From a virus, in the IMG/VR virus record IMGVR_UViG_3300018018_000001, positions 117,622 through 181,621 of that record: a stretch of 64,000 nt of DNA. The stretch is one strand, 5' to 3'. The notes beneath the pieces were generated by a model that saw only the letters and a list, made by a program, of their open reading frames with translations, made no database searches and was not told the DNA's origin. Position 1 is the first letter of the stretch, and every line of letters starts with the position of its first letter. Shown here one piece after another: positions 1-6,578 of this stretch. The translations under genes were made by a program, and so were the position numbers.

Positions 1-266
1 CATACCCTATAGAGTTTAAAAGAATAAGAGGATATATCAGGGAAAAGTTTAATTATGAGTGTGTTCTATGTGGAATAACTGAGGATAAAATTGGAAGGAA
101 ACATTCTTGTCATCATGTTGATTATGATAAGAGTAATATTTCTGAAGAAAACCTTACTTTATTATGCCAGGGGGATAATGCTAGAGTAAATACTGATAGA
201 GGCTTTTGGGAAACCCAATTCAAGATACTTAATGGGGTATTTGATCCTAAATTTTTAGGGCTATAA
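1..266 (+). CDS. HNH homing endonuclease, C-terminal part (cut by window edge)
   Basis: The reading frame is open from base 3 to the TAA at 264-266, and its start lies outside the window. The visible protein has the HNH core: CVLCG, then HHVDYDKSN, then LTLLCQGDNARVN, and ends with the W-E-T-QF pattern. The same order is seen in the complete HNH genes at 2866, 5904 and 29353, so this is very likely the end of another NUMOD3-HNH free-standing homing endonuclease. It ends just upstream of the next gene. Confidence 0.85.
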   Translation, partial: YPIEFKRIRGYIREKFNYECVLCGITEDKIGRKHSCHHVDYDKSNISEENLTLLCQGDNARVNTDRGFWETQFKILNGVFDPKFLGL

Positions 267-278
267 AAGGGGGGTAAG

Positions 279-470
279 GTGCTTATAAACCAGAAAAAAG
301 TAAAAGCCTACATTAAGGAACTGAACCCAGATACCCAAGTAGCCACTGACATTTGGCCTACAATCAATGAACAGGTTAAGACCCTTATCAGGTTAGCCCT
401 GAAGCGTAATGGGACCCACAAGAGGCTTACTACAGGGGAATTTGCGATTCTGGACCCATTAAAGTATTAG
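279..470 (+). CDS. Small histone-fold-like protein
   Basis: 63 residues from a GTG start, with the purine-rich GGGGTAAG just upstream. The sequence VKAYIKELNPD... INEQVKTLIRLALKRNG... KRLTTGEFAIL has the helix-strand-long helix layout of the minimal histone fold in small bacterial and archaeal histone-like proteins, with one long central helix and a conserved Lys-Arg then a short C-terminal helix. Inferred role: DNA compaction or transcription control on phage DNA. The protein is short and the match is by pattern only, so an unrelated small DNA-binding protein is possible. Confidence 0.45.
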   Translation: MLINQKKVKAYIKELNPDTQVATDIWPTINEQVKTLIRLALKRNGTHKRLTTGEFAILDPLKY

Positions 471-479
471 GAGGATAAA

Positions 480-734
480 ATGATAATCCCGGAATATTTC
501 TATTATCGTGCATTGAATAATGGAGAGGTTCATGTCTTTTACAAAGAGACAAGAATCTTTATCATGAAGAAGAAATGGATAAAGGATGGATCAGGATTTA
601 CTATGGACTACTGGACTTGCAAATCCACCCTGTCCTATGTCCCTTCATTTAAAGAACCGGATTTTGATAAGGCTAAAGCAATGATTATGAAAGAACTGGA
701 AAAATTCCTTAACCTATTTTCGGAGGATAAATAA
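480..734 (+). CDS. Hypothetical protein
   Basis: 84 residues, ATG start with AGGAGG 6 bases upstream. Rich in Tyr, Phe and Lys; a basic stretch near residues 28-36 and a predicted C-terminal helix (KAMIMKELEKFLNLF). No family recognised. It lies between the histone-like gene and another small unknown gene, all in one run without promoters between. Confidence 0.7.
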   Translation: MIIPEYFYYRALNNGEVHVFYKETRIFIMKKKWIKDGSGFTMDYWTCKSTLSYVPSFKEPDFDKAKAMIMKELEKFLNLFSEDK

Positions 735-736
735 TC

Positions 737-994
737 ATGAGATTAAAAAACCATTTCGAGAAAATGTTTGACGGTATTTATTTAAGCTATAAATCCATAT
801 CCATAACCGATGATGGTAGACTGATTATGAAGACTGTCGGTTGCGGATGCTGCTCTGATGTGGAACCAGTGGATACGGATAACCTCCTGAAGGCGATTAC
901 TGAAACTGAGCACTACCTGAACCATCTTAAGGAATTAAAAAACAGGATTAAGAAAAATGCCCCTCTTCCGAAATTAAAGGAGAAATATAGTTAA
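737..994 (+). CDS. Hypothetical Cys-cluster protein
   Basis: 85 residues, ATG at 737, two bases after the upstream stop and with AGGATAA as the likely ribosome site. A tight cysteine cluster, CGCC, is at about residues 36-39, and the C-terminal half is a charged helix (HYLNHLKELKNRIKK). It could bind a metal, but no family was recognised. Its stop codon falls inside the next promoter. Confidence 0.7.
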   Translation: MRLKNHFEKMFDGIYLSYKSISITDDGRLIMKTVGCGCCSDVEPVDTDNLLKAITETEHYLNHLKELKNRIKKNAPLPKLKEKYS

Positions 995-1024
995 ACTTTT
1001 TATATGTTCCCGCCGATAAGATAA
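992..1024 (+). promoter_or_regulatory. Sigma-28 (FliA)-type promoter
   Basis: TAAACTTT at 992-999 and GCCGATAA at 1012-1019, 12 bases apart, followed by GATAATTAAAGGGAGG and an ATG. Matches the FliA consensus TAAAGTTT-N11-GCCGATAA apart from one base in the first box and one extra spacer base. Confidence 0.75.
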
Positions 1025-1041
1025 TTAAAGGGAGGAATATT

Positions 1042-1149
1042 ATGAACTTAGTAGAATTCTTTGACCCAAGAAACCTGGACCATATTAAGGCTTACAAACA
1101 TCTTTGTGATAAAGGAAAATATGGAAAGAACAAAAGGAATAAAACATAA
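1042..1149 (+). pseudogene. N-terminal fragment of an interrupted phage gene
   Basis: 35 residues from an ATG with GGGAGG at the right distance, directly behind a promoter. It begins MNLVEFFDPRNLDHIKAYKH. The DHIKAY...G pattern resembles the start of small phage proteins of the DHxKAYxHLxxTGxWPxGF type. After the 26th residue or so the sequence turns Lys- and Asn-rich and stops, and the rest of such a gene is absent. The overlapping frame at 1121 encodes a helix-turn-helix typical of homing endonucleases. I infer that a mobile insertion broke this gene and its downstream part was lost. Confidence 0.5.
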
Positions 1150-1303
1150 ATGGAAAAAAGAAAGAAAAATAACTAATGAAATGATTTTAAAAATCACGGA
1201 GTTAAGAAAGAATGGTAAAAAATTAAAAGAAATAAAAAATGAAACAGGAATAAATACCTGTACTATCAGCTTAATTTGCAATAAAAAATATAGATTTAGT
1301 TAA
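1121..1303 (+). CDS. Helix-turn-helix remnant of a homing endonuclease
   Basis: 60 residues from ATG 1121. The sequence ITNEMILKITELRKNGKKLKEIKNETGINTCTISLI has the form of the C-terminal DNA-binding helix-turn-helix of phage HNH enzymes (LTEEDV..IR.L...G.s..EIA...GVS..TIS.I). No nuclease domain remains. The strong AT bias matches the other HNH genes here. It overlaps the truncated gene at 1042 and probably marks an old insertion. It may be expressed as a small DNA-binding protein. Confidence 0.5.
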   Translation: MERTKGIKHKWKKERKITNEMILKITELRKNGKKLKEIKNETGINTCTISLICNKKYRFS

Positions 1304-1310
1304 AAAAGAC

Positions 1311-1343
1311 TAAACTATTTCTATATCCTTGCCGAAGAGATAT
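1311..1343 (+). promoter_or_regulatory. Sigma-28 (FliA)-type promoter
   Basis: TAAACTAT at 1311 and GCCGAAGA at 1331-1338 (12-base spacer), then GATATATAAAGAGG. Drives the AAA+ ATPase gene at 1381. Confidence 0.7.
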
Positions 1344-1380
1344 ATAAAGAGGCACTAAAAACGCAAGGAGGAAAAGGAAA

Positions 1381-2856
1381 ATGGCTTCAAAATTCAATCA
1401 ATATCTTAAAGCGGGGTATCCGGCCATTTGGATTGAAACTCATGAAGAATTCAGGGCTATTGCCACCCTAGCTTTTGAGTCAAATGGATATTCGGTTTTC
1501 TCATGGGATGTAGTCACTGGCCAACGGGACCATGCCACTGATAAGTATACAAAGGAATCCCCTGAAACCCCGATGAAAGAGATTGGCCGAATTCTCCAGA
1601 TGAAACCCGGTAGTGTAGTATTTCTTAAGGATTTTCCCAAGTTTTTTAACAATATTGAAGTCCTTCGTTCAATTAAAAATCTCATTTCTGAGATTAAAGC
1701 TGATGACAGGCATATTATTTTTATCAGTCCTGCGGTAAATATCCCCATTGAATTGGAAAAGGATGTAACCGTATTGCCCTTTACCCTTCCTACCGTTGAT
1801 GAATTGGTCCAGGTAGCGGAGAAGATAGTAAAAGATAACAAGTTTGATTCAGATAAATTTGATAAGAATAATAAACTGATTTCTAAAAAAGTAGAAGTGG
1901 ACCGTAAAACCATTTCAGTGGCCAAAGGGTTAACCCTACAAGAGGCCGAAAATGCAATGGCCAGATCCATAGTGGAAGAAAAGGGATTTTCCCGAAAGAT
2001 CCTGGAAGAAGAAAAACTCCAGTGCATTAAGAAGTCAGGCATGATGGAACTCTTTGAACCCATGCCCGAAGCCGAATTGGTTATGGATGGATTGAAAATG
2101 TATATCCATAGGAGAGTCAAGGGTTTTGAGCCTGATTCTACTATGCCCACTCCTAAGGGAATTCTCTTGGTGGGTATTCCAGGTGGTGGGAAGTCATTGG
2201 CCTCTAAGGTTATCGCCAGTGTTCTGGGTTGCCCTCTGGTTCGTGTAGACATTGGGGCCTTAAAGGGTAGCAAGGTGGGGGAATCCGAAGCCCGTATGAG
2301 ACAGTGTTTAGCCCAAATTGATGCCTTAGGATTCTGTGTAGTGTGGATGGATGAGATTGAAAAAGTCCTGAGCGGTGTTCAATCCAGTGGCCAATCGGAT
2401 GCAGGGACAACCTCTACCATGTTTGGAACCCTGTTAACCTGGATGCAAGAATCAAAATTCCCCCATTACATTGTGGCCACCTGTAATGAAATTCAAGACT
2501 TACTGGCCATTTCCCAAGGTGCCTTGTTAAGACGGTTTGATGATATCTTTTTTGTAGATCTTCCTTCTAAAGAAGAACGTGAAGAAATTATTAAGATTAT
2601 GAATAAGAGATACAGCACTAAATTAAATGGAAATTTAGCGGAAAGAACTCAGGGATGGACTGGAGCAGAAATTGAAAAATATGTTATAGCCAGTATTTAT
2701 GATGGAGAAGAAGAAGCTTTCAATAATGTCCATCCAATTAGTGAACAGAACAAAGAGATCATTGAAAATGCCCGGAAATGGTCTTTACAAAATGCACGTA
2801 TCGCTAATTCAAGAAAAGTGGAAATTAAACCTGAAGGAAGAAAGATTAGAGTGTAG
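1381..2856 (+). CDS. Ycf46-type AAA+ ATPase
   Basis: 491 residues. N-terminal domain (about 1-240) starts FNQYLKAGYPAIWIETHEE, as in Ycf46-like proteins. The AAA+ core has Walker A GIPGGGKS at residues 265-272, Walker B CVVWMDEIE at 319-327, and a later LLRRFD arginine-finger region. ATP-driven remodelling of a protein or nucleoprotein target is expected; the exact substrate is unknown for the family. DUF1257 (Ycf35) and DUF2997 genes follow at 5329 and 5694, and these three are commonly found together. A FliA-type promoter and GGAGG precede the ATG. Confidence 0.85.
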   Translation: MASKFNQYLKAGYPAIWIETHEEFRAIATLAFESNGYSVFSWDVVTGQRDHATDKYTKESPETPMKEIGRILQMKPGSVVFLKDFPKFFNNIEVLRSIKNLISEIKADDRHIIFISPAVNIPIELEKDVTVLPFTLPTVDELVQVAEKIVKDNKFDSDKFDKNNKLISKKVEVDRKTISVAKGLTLQEAENAMARSIVEEKGFSRKILEEEKLQCIKKSGMMELFEPMPEAELVMDGLKMYIHRRVKGFEPDSTMPTPKGILLVGIPGGGKSLASKVIASVLGCPLVRVDIGALKGSKVGESEARMRQCLAQIDALGFCVVWMDEIEKVLSGVQSSGQSDAGTTSTMFGTLLTWMQESKFPHYIVATCNEIQDLLAISQGALLRRFDDIFFVDLPSKEEREEIIKIMNKRYSTKLNGNLAERTQGWTGAEIEKYVIASIYDGEEEAFNNVHPISEQNKEIIENARKWSLQNARIANSRKVEIKPEGRKIRV

Positions 2857-2865
2857 AGAATTAAT

Positions 2866-3495
2866 ATGATTATTTCTAAACTTTGTGAATGTAATTGTGG
2901 CCAATATGCTAAACCTGGAAATAGATTTATTCTTGGTCATAATACAAAAGGGAAAAAGAATCTTACTCTCTCTGAAAGAAATAAGAAACGAAATATGAAG
3001 GGTGAGAATAACCCTATGTTTGGAAATAAAAATCCAATTCGTTCCGAAATGAATAAACAAAATGTGGGTGAAAAGAATCCTTGTTTTAAGAGAAAACATA
3101 CTGAAGATGAATTAAGAAATCTTAGTAAGCTTAATAAAGGTAAAAAGAGACCTTATGTTTCCGAAAGAAATAAAAAATTGGTAGGTAACAAGAATCCAAT
3201 ATTTGGTAAGAAGGGTGAACTTAGTCCAAATTGGAAAGGAGGAATCTCTTTTGAACTTTATGGTCTTGGATTTAATAAAGAGTTAAAGAAATATATTAGA
3301 GAGAAATTTAATCATACTTGTGTTCTTTGCGGTGAGTTTGCAAAGATCCCCCATCATATAGATTATAATAAGAGGAATAATCAGGAAGATAATTTTGTCC
3401 TTTTATGTAATTCATGTAATTCCAAAGTTAATAAGAATAGAATCCAATGGGAAATTTATTTTAGATCATATATTCTAAGATTAAAGGAGGAATAA
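2866..3495 (+). CDS. HNH homing endonuclease with NUMOD3 repeats
   Basis: 209 residues. An N-terminal zinc-binding piece (CECNCGQYAKPG) is followed by several NUMOD3-like DNA-binding repeats (GENNPMFG, GEKNPCF, GNKNPIFGKK) and then the HNH nuclease core (CVLCG, HHIDYNK, LLCNSCNSKVN). A site-specific DNA nickase or cutter that spreads its own gene is expected. It is strongly AT-rich compared with the ATPase gene, and sits 9 bases after its stop and 1 base before the next start, a pattern repeated by most HNH genes here. Confidence 0.92.
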   Translation: MIISKLCECNCGQYAKPGNRFILGHNTKGKKNLTLSERNKKRNMKGENNPMFGNKNPIRSEMNKQNVGEKNPCFKRKHTEDELRNLSKLNKGKKRPYVSERNKKLVGNKNPIFGKKGELSPNWKGGISFELYGLGFNKELKKYIREKFNHTCVLCGEFAKIPHHIDYNKRNNQEDNFVLLCNSCNSKVNKNRIQWEIYFRSYILRLKEE

Positions 3496-3496
3496 A

Positions 3497-3703
3497 ATGC
3501 CAAGGGAAGTATTAAGAGATGAAGTAGAACATGTGGAATTAGAGGTAAGTCAACTGGAGAAAGAGCGGAAAGAACTCAATGCCGAAGCTGAATTTGAACT
3601 TGAGGTTGATTCCTTGACTTTTGAAATAGCGTGGTCCACAAATTTACCTTATGAAGAAGCCAGAAAACAGGCTCTTAAAAAATTAATGAGTAAGGGGGTT
3701 TAA
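3497..3703 (+). CDS. Hypothetical coiled-coil protein
   Basis: 68 residues, ATG with AAGGAGG 6 bases upstream. Glu- and Leu-rich N-terminal half with heptad-like spacing (VEHVELEVSQLEKERKEL), then a more ordinary C-terminal half ending ALKKLMSKGV. Probably a short coiled coil. No family recognised. Confidence 0.65.
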   Translation: MPREVLRDEVEHVELEVSQLEKERKELNAEAEFELEVDSLTFEIAWSTNLPYEEARKQALKKLMSKGV

Positions 3704-3714
3704 GAGGAAGTAAC

Positions 3715-3897
3715 ATGGAGGCAATATATATTTATGTAAGTACGTTGTTCTTTATTTTTGCCGGATTCGTGGTTAAGTGGTCTGCAGGATGGGGGAATAC
3801 GTTTGTAAGGTTTATCGCAATCCTGCTGGCTATCTCAGGGATAGTCTTATCCTTGGCTAAACTGGGGTTTATGCTTCCCCCTCTGATACATCCATAA
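3715..3897 (+). CDS. Small two-helix membrane protein
   Basis: 60 residues. Two hydrophobic segments, about 3-21 (IYIYVSTLFFIFAGFVV) and 33-53 (FIAILLAISGIVLSLAKLGF), are joined by a short loop with Trp and Lys. Likely inserted in the inner membrane. ATG at 3715 with AGAGGAAG upstream. No family recognised. Confidence 0.65.
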   Translation: MEAIYIYVSTLFFIFAGFVVKWSAGWGNTFVRFIAILLAISGIVLSLAKLGFMLPPLIHP

Positions 3898-3911
3898 GGA
3901 GAAAAATCACT

Positions 3912-4259
3912 ATGAAATTTGCAAGTCCAGAACAATACCTTACCGCAGGATGCCTTTTCTTGGTGGGAGAAAAAAAGAACCAAACAATATTCAATGGTCT
4001 TCATGAAAATACAAATGGAAGTATCTGTGAGACTGGTTGCGCCTACATTGATAAATGCCAGGCTTATAGGATTCTTTCCTCAAGGCTCACTGAAACCCCT
4101 GAGGAAAAGAAAATACCCATGCCTACCAATGCCCAGATAGCCGCTAAGCTGGGGGTAACAAAAAGGCAGGTGTCCAAGATGAGAATCAAAGGAACTCTTA
4201 AGGCTGAAATCCTTAAGAGGGGTTTGGAAAACGAATTTAGTAATCTATCACTGATTTAG
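3912..4259 (+). CDS. Small helix-turn-helix protein with Cys cluster
   Basis: 115 residues. The middle has C-x3-C-x5-C (CETGCAYIDKC, about residues 38-48), which may bind a metal. The C-terminal third is a helix-turn-helix, TNAQIAAKLGVTKRQVSKMRIKG, of the kind that reads DNA. A role in phage transcription control is inferred. ATG start with AAGGAG upstream. It is the last gene before the tRNA. Confidence 0.65.
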   Translation: MKFASPEQYLTAGCLFLVGEKKNQTIFNGLHENTNGSICETGCAYIDKCQAYRILSSRLTETPEEKKIPMPTNAQIAAKLGVTKRQVSKMRIKGTLKAEILKRGLENEFSNLSLI

Positions 4260-4389
4260 TGGATTCTCAGGAATACCTAGAAGGTGAGAAAACGGGATGG
4301 GAACCGGAGACCCAGAATAACTACTCGAAGGGCTGATTCCCGTATCTGTAGGTCCTTTATCCCTGTGATTTCCTATTAGAGGGTAGAAT
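4260..4389 (+). other. Gene-free stretch with paired segments before tRNA-Tyr
   Basis: No convincing gene. ACGGGA near 4293 can pair with TCCCGT near 4337, and TGGG...CCCA pairs inside it, so a folded RNA is possible. A GTG-started frame near 4284 would give a 31-residue Arg-rich peptide; I do not find it convincing. Confidence 0.3.
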
Positions 4390-4470
4390 GATAAGGTAGC
4401 CCAGTGGGGAAGGGCAGCAGACTGTAAATTTGTGGCTTCGGCTGTGTAGGTTCAAATCCTACCCTTATCA
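4390..4470 (+). tRNA. tRNA-Tyr (anticodon GTA)
   Basis: 81 nt. Acceptor GATAAGG (4390-4396) pairs with CCTTATC (4463-4469), with A as discriminator. D-arm GCCC/GGGC. Anticodon stem GCAGA/TTTGT (two G-T pairs) encloses the loop CTGTAAA, giving anticodon GTA. A short extra variable arm GGC-TTCG-GCT fits the class II form of bacterial tRNA-Tyr, and the T arm is GTAGG-TTCAAAT-CCTAC. CCA is not encoded, so the CCA-adding enzyme at 37875 or the host's is needed. The flanks AGAAT and ATTCT extend the acceptor helix by five pairs. Confidence 0.9.
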
Positions 4471-4487
4471 TTCTGCTCTTTATTTAA

Positions 4488-4502
4488 TGACATTTTATGT
4501 CA
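4488..4502 (+). promoter_or_regulatory. TGACAT palindrome upstream of FliA-type promoter
   Basis: TGACAT-TTT-ATGTCA, a perfect 6-base inverted repeat ending 15 bases before the TAAA box at 4518. The same element is at 5228, 54630 and 60701 at nearly the same distance. Possible operator or activator site; a weak RNA hairpin is the alternative. Confidence 0.55.
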
Positions 4503-4517
4503 CCATTAAAAAATAAC

Positions 4518-4549
4518 TAAACTTTTTCCAGGAATAGCCGATAAGATAT
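4518..4549 (+). promoter_or_regulatory. Sigma-28 (FliA)-type promoter
   Basis: TAAACTTT at 4518 and GCCGATAA at 4537-4544 (11-base spacer), followed by GATATTTAGAGG and the small gene at 4583. Confidence 0.75.
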
Positions 4550-4582
4550 TTAGAGGCAAGAAAATAACAAGGAGGTAAGAGA

Positions 4583-4732
4583 GTGAAGATTGTTAAACCC
4601 ATCGGATACTTTGAGGACCATCGGCAGAAGAAGTTATTTCTGTTAGACAAAGCCACTTTAACCTTGACTCAGGTTCAGGAAACCATGTTTAAAAAGTGGA
4701 AGGCCATAATTGAGCAAAGGATGGAAAGGTAG
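4583..4732 (+). CDS. Small hypothetical protein
   Basis: 49 residues from GTG with AAGGAGG 7 bases upstream, directly behind a FliA-type promoter. Begins MKIVKPIGYFEDHRQKK; the rest is helical and basic (QETMFKKWKAIIEQRME). No family recognised. The promoter and good ribosome site support it as a real gene. Confidence 0.6.
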   Translation: MKIVKPIGYFEDHRQKKLFLLDKATLTLTQVQETMFKKWKAIIEQRMER

Positions 4733-4736
4733 GAAT

Positions 4737-5249
4737 TTGAAAGAGATTCCTCTAATCCCATTAGTCCCTGAAATGGGCAACCAAAAAGCGATTGTTGACG
4801 ATGAGGATTATGATCGTCTTATAAAATACAAGTGGTATTTGAATGCTCAGGGATACGCAGTCCGGTATATTGAGAAGGATGGGAAGCGGGTCTACATCCG
4901 TATGCACAGGGAAATCTTTAATACCCCTGAAGGTTTGGATACTGACCATAAAGAGAGGAATAATAGGACAGACAACAGGAAGGAAAATCTGAGGTCATGT
5001 ACCCGTGGGGATAATTCAAAAAATTCTAACCCTTGGAGTACTGACAGTAAATTTTGCTCTATTTATAAGGGAGTTACCTGGCATAATAGGAAAAAACATC
5101 CTTGGGTAGCAAGGATTAGGGTTAATAGGAAATATATTCATCTTGGGGTATTCAAAACAGAGATTGAGGCTGCTTTAGCCTATAATGAGGCAGCCAGGAA
5201 GTATTTTAAAGAGTTTGCCTACCAAAATGACATAAAATGTCAACCTTAA
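4737..5249 (+). CDS. HNH homing endonuclease with AP2 domain
   Basis: About 170 residues. I choose the TTG at 4737 because the protein then begins MKEIPLIPL...AIVDDEDY, the usual start of this family, with GGAAAGG upstream; a TTG at 4710 is also possible. HNH core: MHREIF, then DTDHKERNNRTDNRKENL. The C-terminal half is an AP2-type DNA-binding domain (IYKGVTWHNRKKHPWVARI...YIHLGVFKTE...AALAYNEAA). It lies between two FliA-type promoters and its tail runs through the palindrome at 5228. Confidence 0.9.
   Translation: MKEIPLIPLVPEMGNQKAIVDDEDYDRLIKYKWYLNAQGYAVRYIEKDGKRVYIRMHREIFNTPEGLDTDHKERNNRTDNRKENLRSCTRGDNSKNSNPWSTDSKFCSIYKGVTWHNRKKHPWVARIRVNRKYIHLGVFKTEIEAALAYNEAARKYFKEFAYQNDIKCQP
5228..5242 (+). 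promoter_or_regulatory. TGACAT palindrome upstream of FliA-type promoter
   Basis: TGACAT-AAA-ATGTCA ends 14 bases before the TAAA box at 5257. It overlaps the last codons of the HNH-AP2 gene. Confidence 0.55.
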
Positions 5250-5256
5250 AAATAAC

Positions 5257-5288
5257 TAAACTTTTTCTAACTTCTGTCGATAAGATCT
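5257..5288 (+). promoter_or_regulatory. Sigma-28 (FliA)-type promoter
   Basis: TAAACTTT at 5257 and GTCGATAA at 5276-5283 (11-base spacer). Drives the DUF1257 and DUF2997 pair. Confidence 0.7.
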
Positions 5289-5328
5289 ATAGAAGTAAGC
5301 AAAATAAAAGACAAAGGAGGGTACTACA

Positions 5329-5691
5329 ATTTCTCATACAATGAACATCAGAACTGAGATAAGGGACCGGATAGCTCTTGAAGCTGCCTGTAAGGAATTG
5401 GGCATCAAGATCCTTGAAGGTAATAGCCACCATCTTTATGGTGGAACTGAATATGGAATTGGCCTTAAAATCCCTGGCTGGAATTACCCGGTAGTAGTCA
5501 AGGATAATGGGACCTTGGCCTTTGACGATTATAAAGGGTCTTGGGGTAACAAGCAGGACCTTACCAAACTTATGGCCTATTATGGCCTTGAGAAGTCTAA
5601 GGCTGAAGCTGAGGATCAGGGTTACACAGTAGAGGAAAGTTATAATTCCCAAACTCAAGAATTAGAACTTGAAATCACAGTGGAGGAATAA
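5329..5691 (+). CDS. DUF1257 (Ycf35-like) protein, probable ATT start
   Basis: 120 residues if translation begins at ATT 5329; the first ATG is at 5341. The ATT gives M-S-H-T-M-N-I-R-T-E, matching the MSHF-type start of DUF1257 proteins, and lies 8 bases after GGAGG (5316-5320), while the ATG is 20 bases away. The body (AACKELGIKILEG, YGIGLKIPGWNYPVVV, LAFDDYKGSWG) fits the family. Function is unknown, but the family travels with the Ycf46-type ATPase (1381) and DUF2997 (5694). Confidence 0.8.
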   Translation: MSHTMNIRTEIRDRIALEAACKELGIKILEGNSHHLYGGTEYGIGLKIPGWNYPVVVKDNGTLAFDDYKGSWGNKQDLTKLMAYYGLEKSKAEAEDQGYTVEESYNSQTQELELEITVEE

Positions 5692-5693
5692 TC

Positions 5694-5900
5694 ATGTCTA
5701 AAAAAATCAAAATGAGATTTGATCTGAGAACGGGAGAAATAAAGGTGGAAGCAGAAGGATTTATAGGCCCTTCTTGCCAAAAGGCCACTGAATTTCTTAA
5801 AAATACCCTTGGGGAAGTAACCGATTTTACCCAAAAATCGGAATGGTTCGAAGAAAACCTTCAGTTATCTGGCTGTATTGATACTGATCTTTGTGGGTAA
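5694..5900 (+). CDS. DUF2997 protein
   Basis: 68 residues, starting just after the DUF1257 stop with GAGGAATA as ribosome site. The pattern KKIKMRFDLRTGEIKVEAEGFIGPSCQKATEFLKNTLG fits DUF2997, a small protein that accompanies DUF1257 and the Ycf46-type ATPase. Function unknown. The pairing and spacing support a shared operon. Confidence 0.75.
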   Translation: MSKKIKMRFDLRTGEIKVEAEGFIGPSCQKATEFLKNTLGEVTDFTQKSEWFEENLQLSGCIDTDLCG

Positions 5901-5903
5901 GAT

Positions 5904-6527
5904 ATGAATATTTGTGATCATGGTTGCGGACAAGAAGCTAAGTATTATTCTCAACAAACTAAAAAATGGCGTTGTAGTAAATGGCCTAGCTCTTGCCCAG
6001 AACTTAGAAGAAAAGATAGTGAGTCCCATAAAAAGCCTAAACCAGATCTTAAATTATGTGAATGTGGCTGTGGGAATTTTGCTAAGCCGGGTAAGAGATT
6101 TATACATTGGCATCATACAAGAGGAAAGAAAAGACTTGACTTGGCTGGCAAAAAAAGACCAGATCATTCTATCAAAATGACAGGTGAAGGAAATCCAAGG
6201 TTTGGCCAACCTGGTTATTGGAGAGATAAAAATAGGCCAGAATTTTCTGGTGAAAATCATCCTAATTGGCAAGGTGGCGTCTCTTTTGAACCTTATTCTC
6301 CTAAATTTAATAAACAATTTAAGACTATAATAAGAGAAAGAGATAATTACACTTGTCAACTATGTGGAGAATATGGAAACTTTGTTCACCACATAGATTA
6401 CAACAAGGAAAATACCAATCCTAATAATGCATTAACTTTATGCAATCCCGATAATTCTAAGGTAAATTTCAATAGGGACCAGTGGGAAACTTATTTTAGG
6501 CTTTATTTATTGATAAAAAAGAACTAA
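5904..6527 (+). CDS. HNH homing endonuclease with NUMOD3 repeats
   Basis: 207 residues. Two Cys-rich N-terminal pieces (CDHGCGQEAKYYS and CECGCGNFAKPGKRF) may bind zinc. Then NUMOD3-like repeats (GEGNPRFGQPGYW, GENHPNWQGG) and the HNH core (CQLCGEYG, HHIDYNKENTN, LCNPDNSKVN). Close relative of the genes at 1, 2866 and 29353. It starts 3 bases after the DUF2997 stop and its own stop falls in the next promoter. Confidence 0.92.
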   Translation: MNICDHGCGQEAKYYSQQTKKWRCSKWPSSCPELRRKDSESHKKPKPDLKLCECGCGNFAKPGKRFIHWHHTRGKKRLDLAGKKRPDHSIKMTGEGNPRFGQPGYWRDKNRPEFSGENHPNWQGGVSFEPYSPKFNKQFKTIIRERDNYTCQLCGEYGNFVHHIDYNKENTNPNNALTLCNPDNSKVNFNRDQWETYFRLYLLIKKN

Positions 6528-6556
6528 AGTTTTTTAAAAAACTGACGATAAGATAT
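6525..6556 (+). promoter_or_regulatory. Sigma-28 (FliA)-type promoter
   Basis: TAAAGTTT at 6525 (exact consensus first box) and GACGATAA at 6544-6551 (11-base spacer), then GATATATAAACAAAAGGAGG before the gene at 6579. Confidence 0.75.
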
Positions 6557-6578
6557 ATAAACAAAAGGAGGAAACAAA

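Noticed and set aside
1440-2273. Long open frame on the minus strand opposite the AAA+ ATPase gene
   Set aside because: It is the antisense shadow of a gene with intact Walker motifs; no ribosome site or family fits. The same holds for all other long minus-strand frames.
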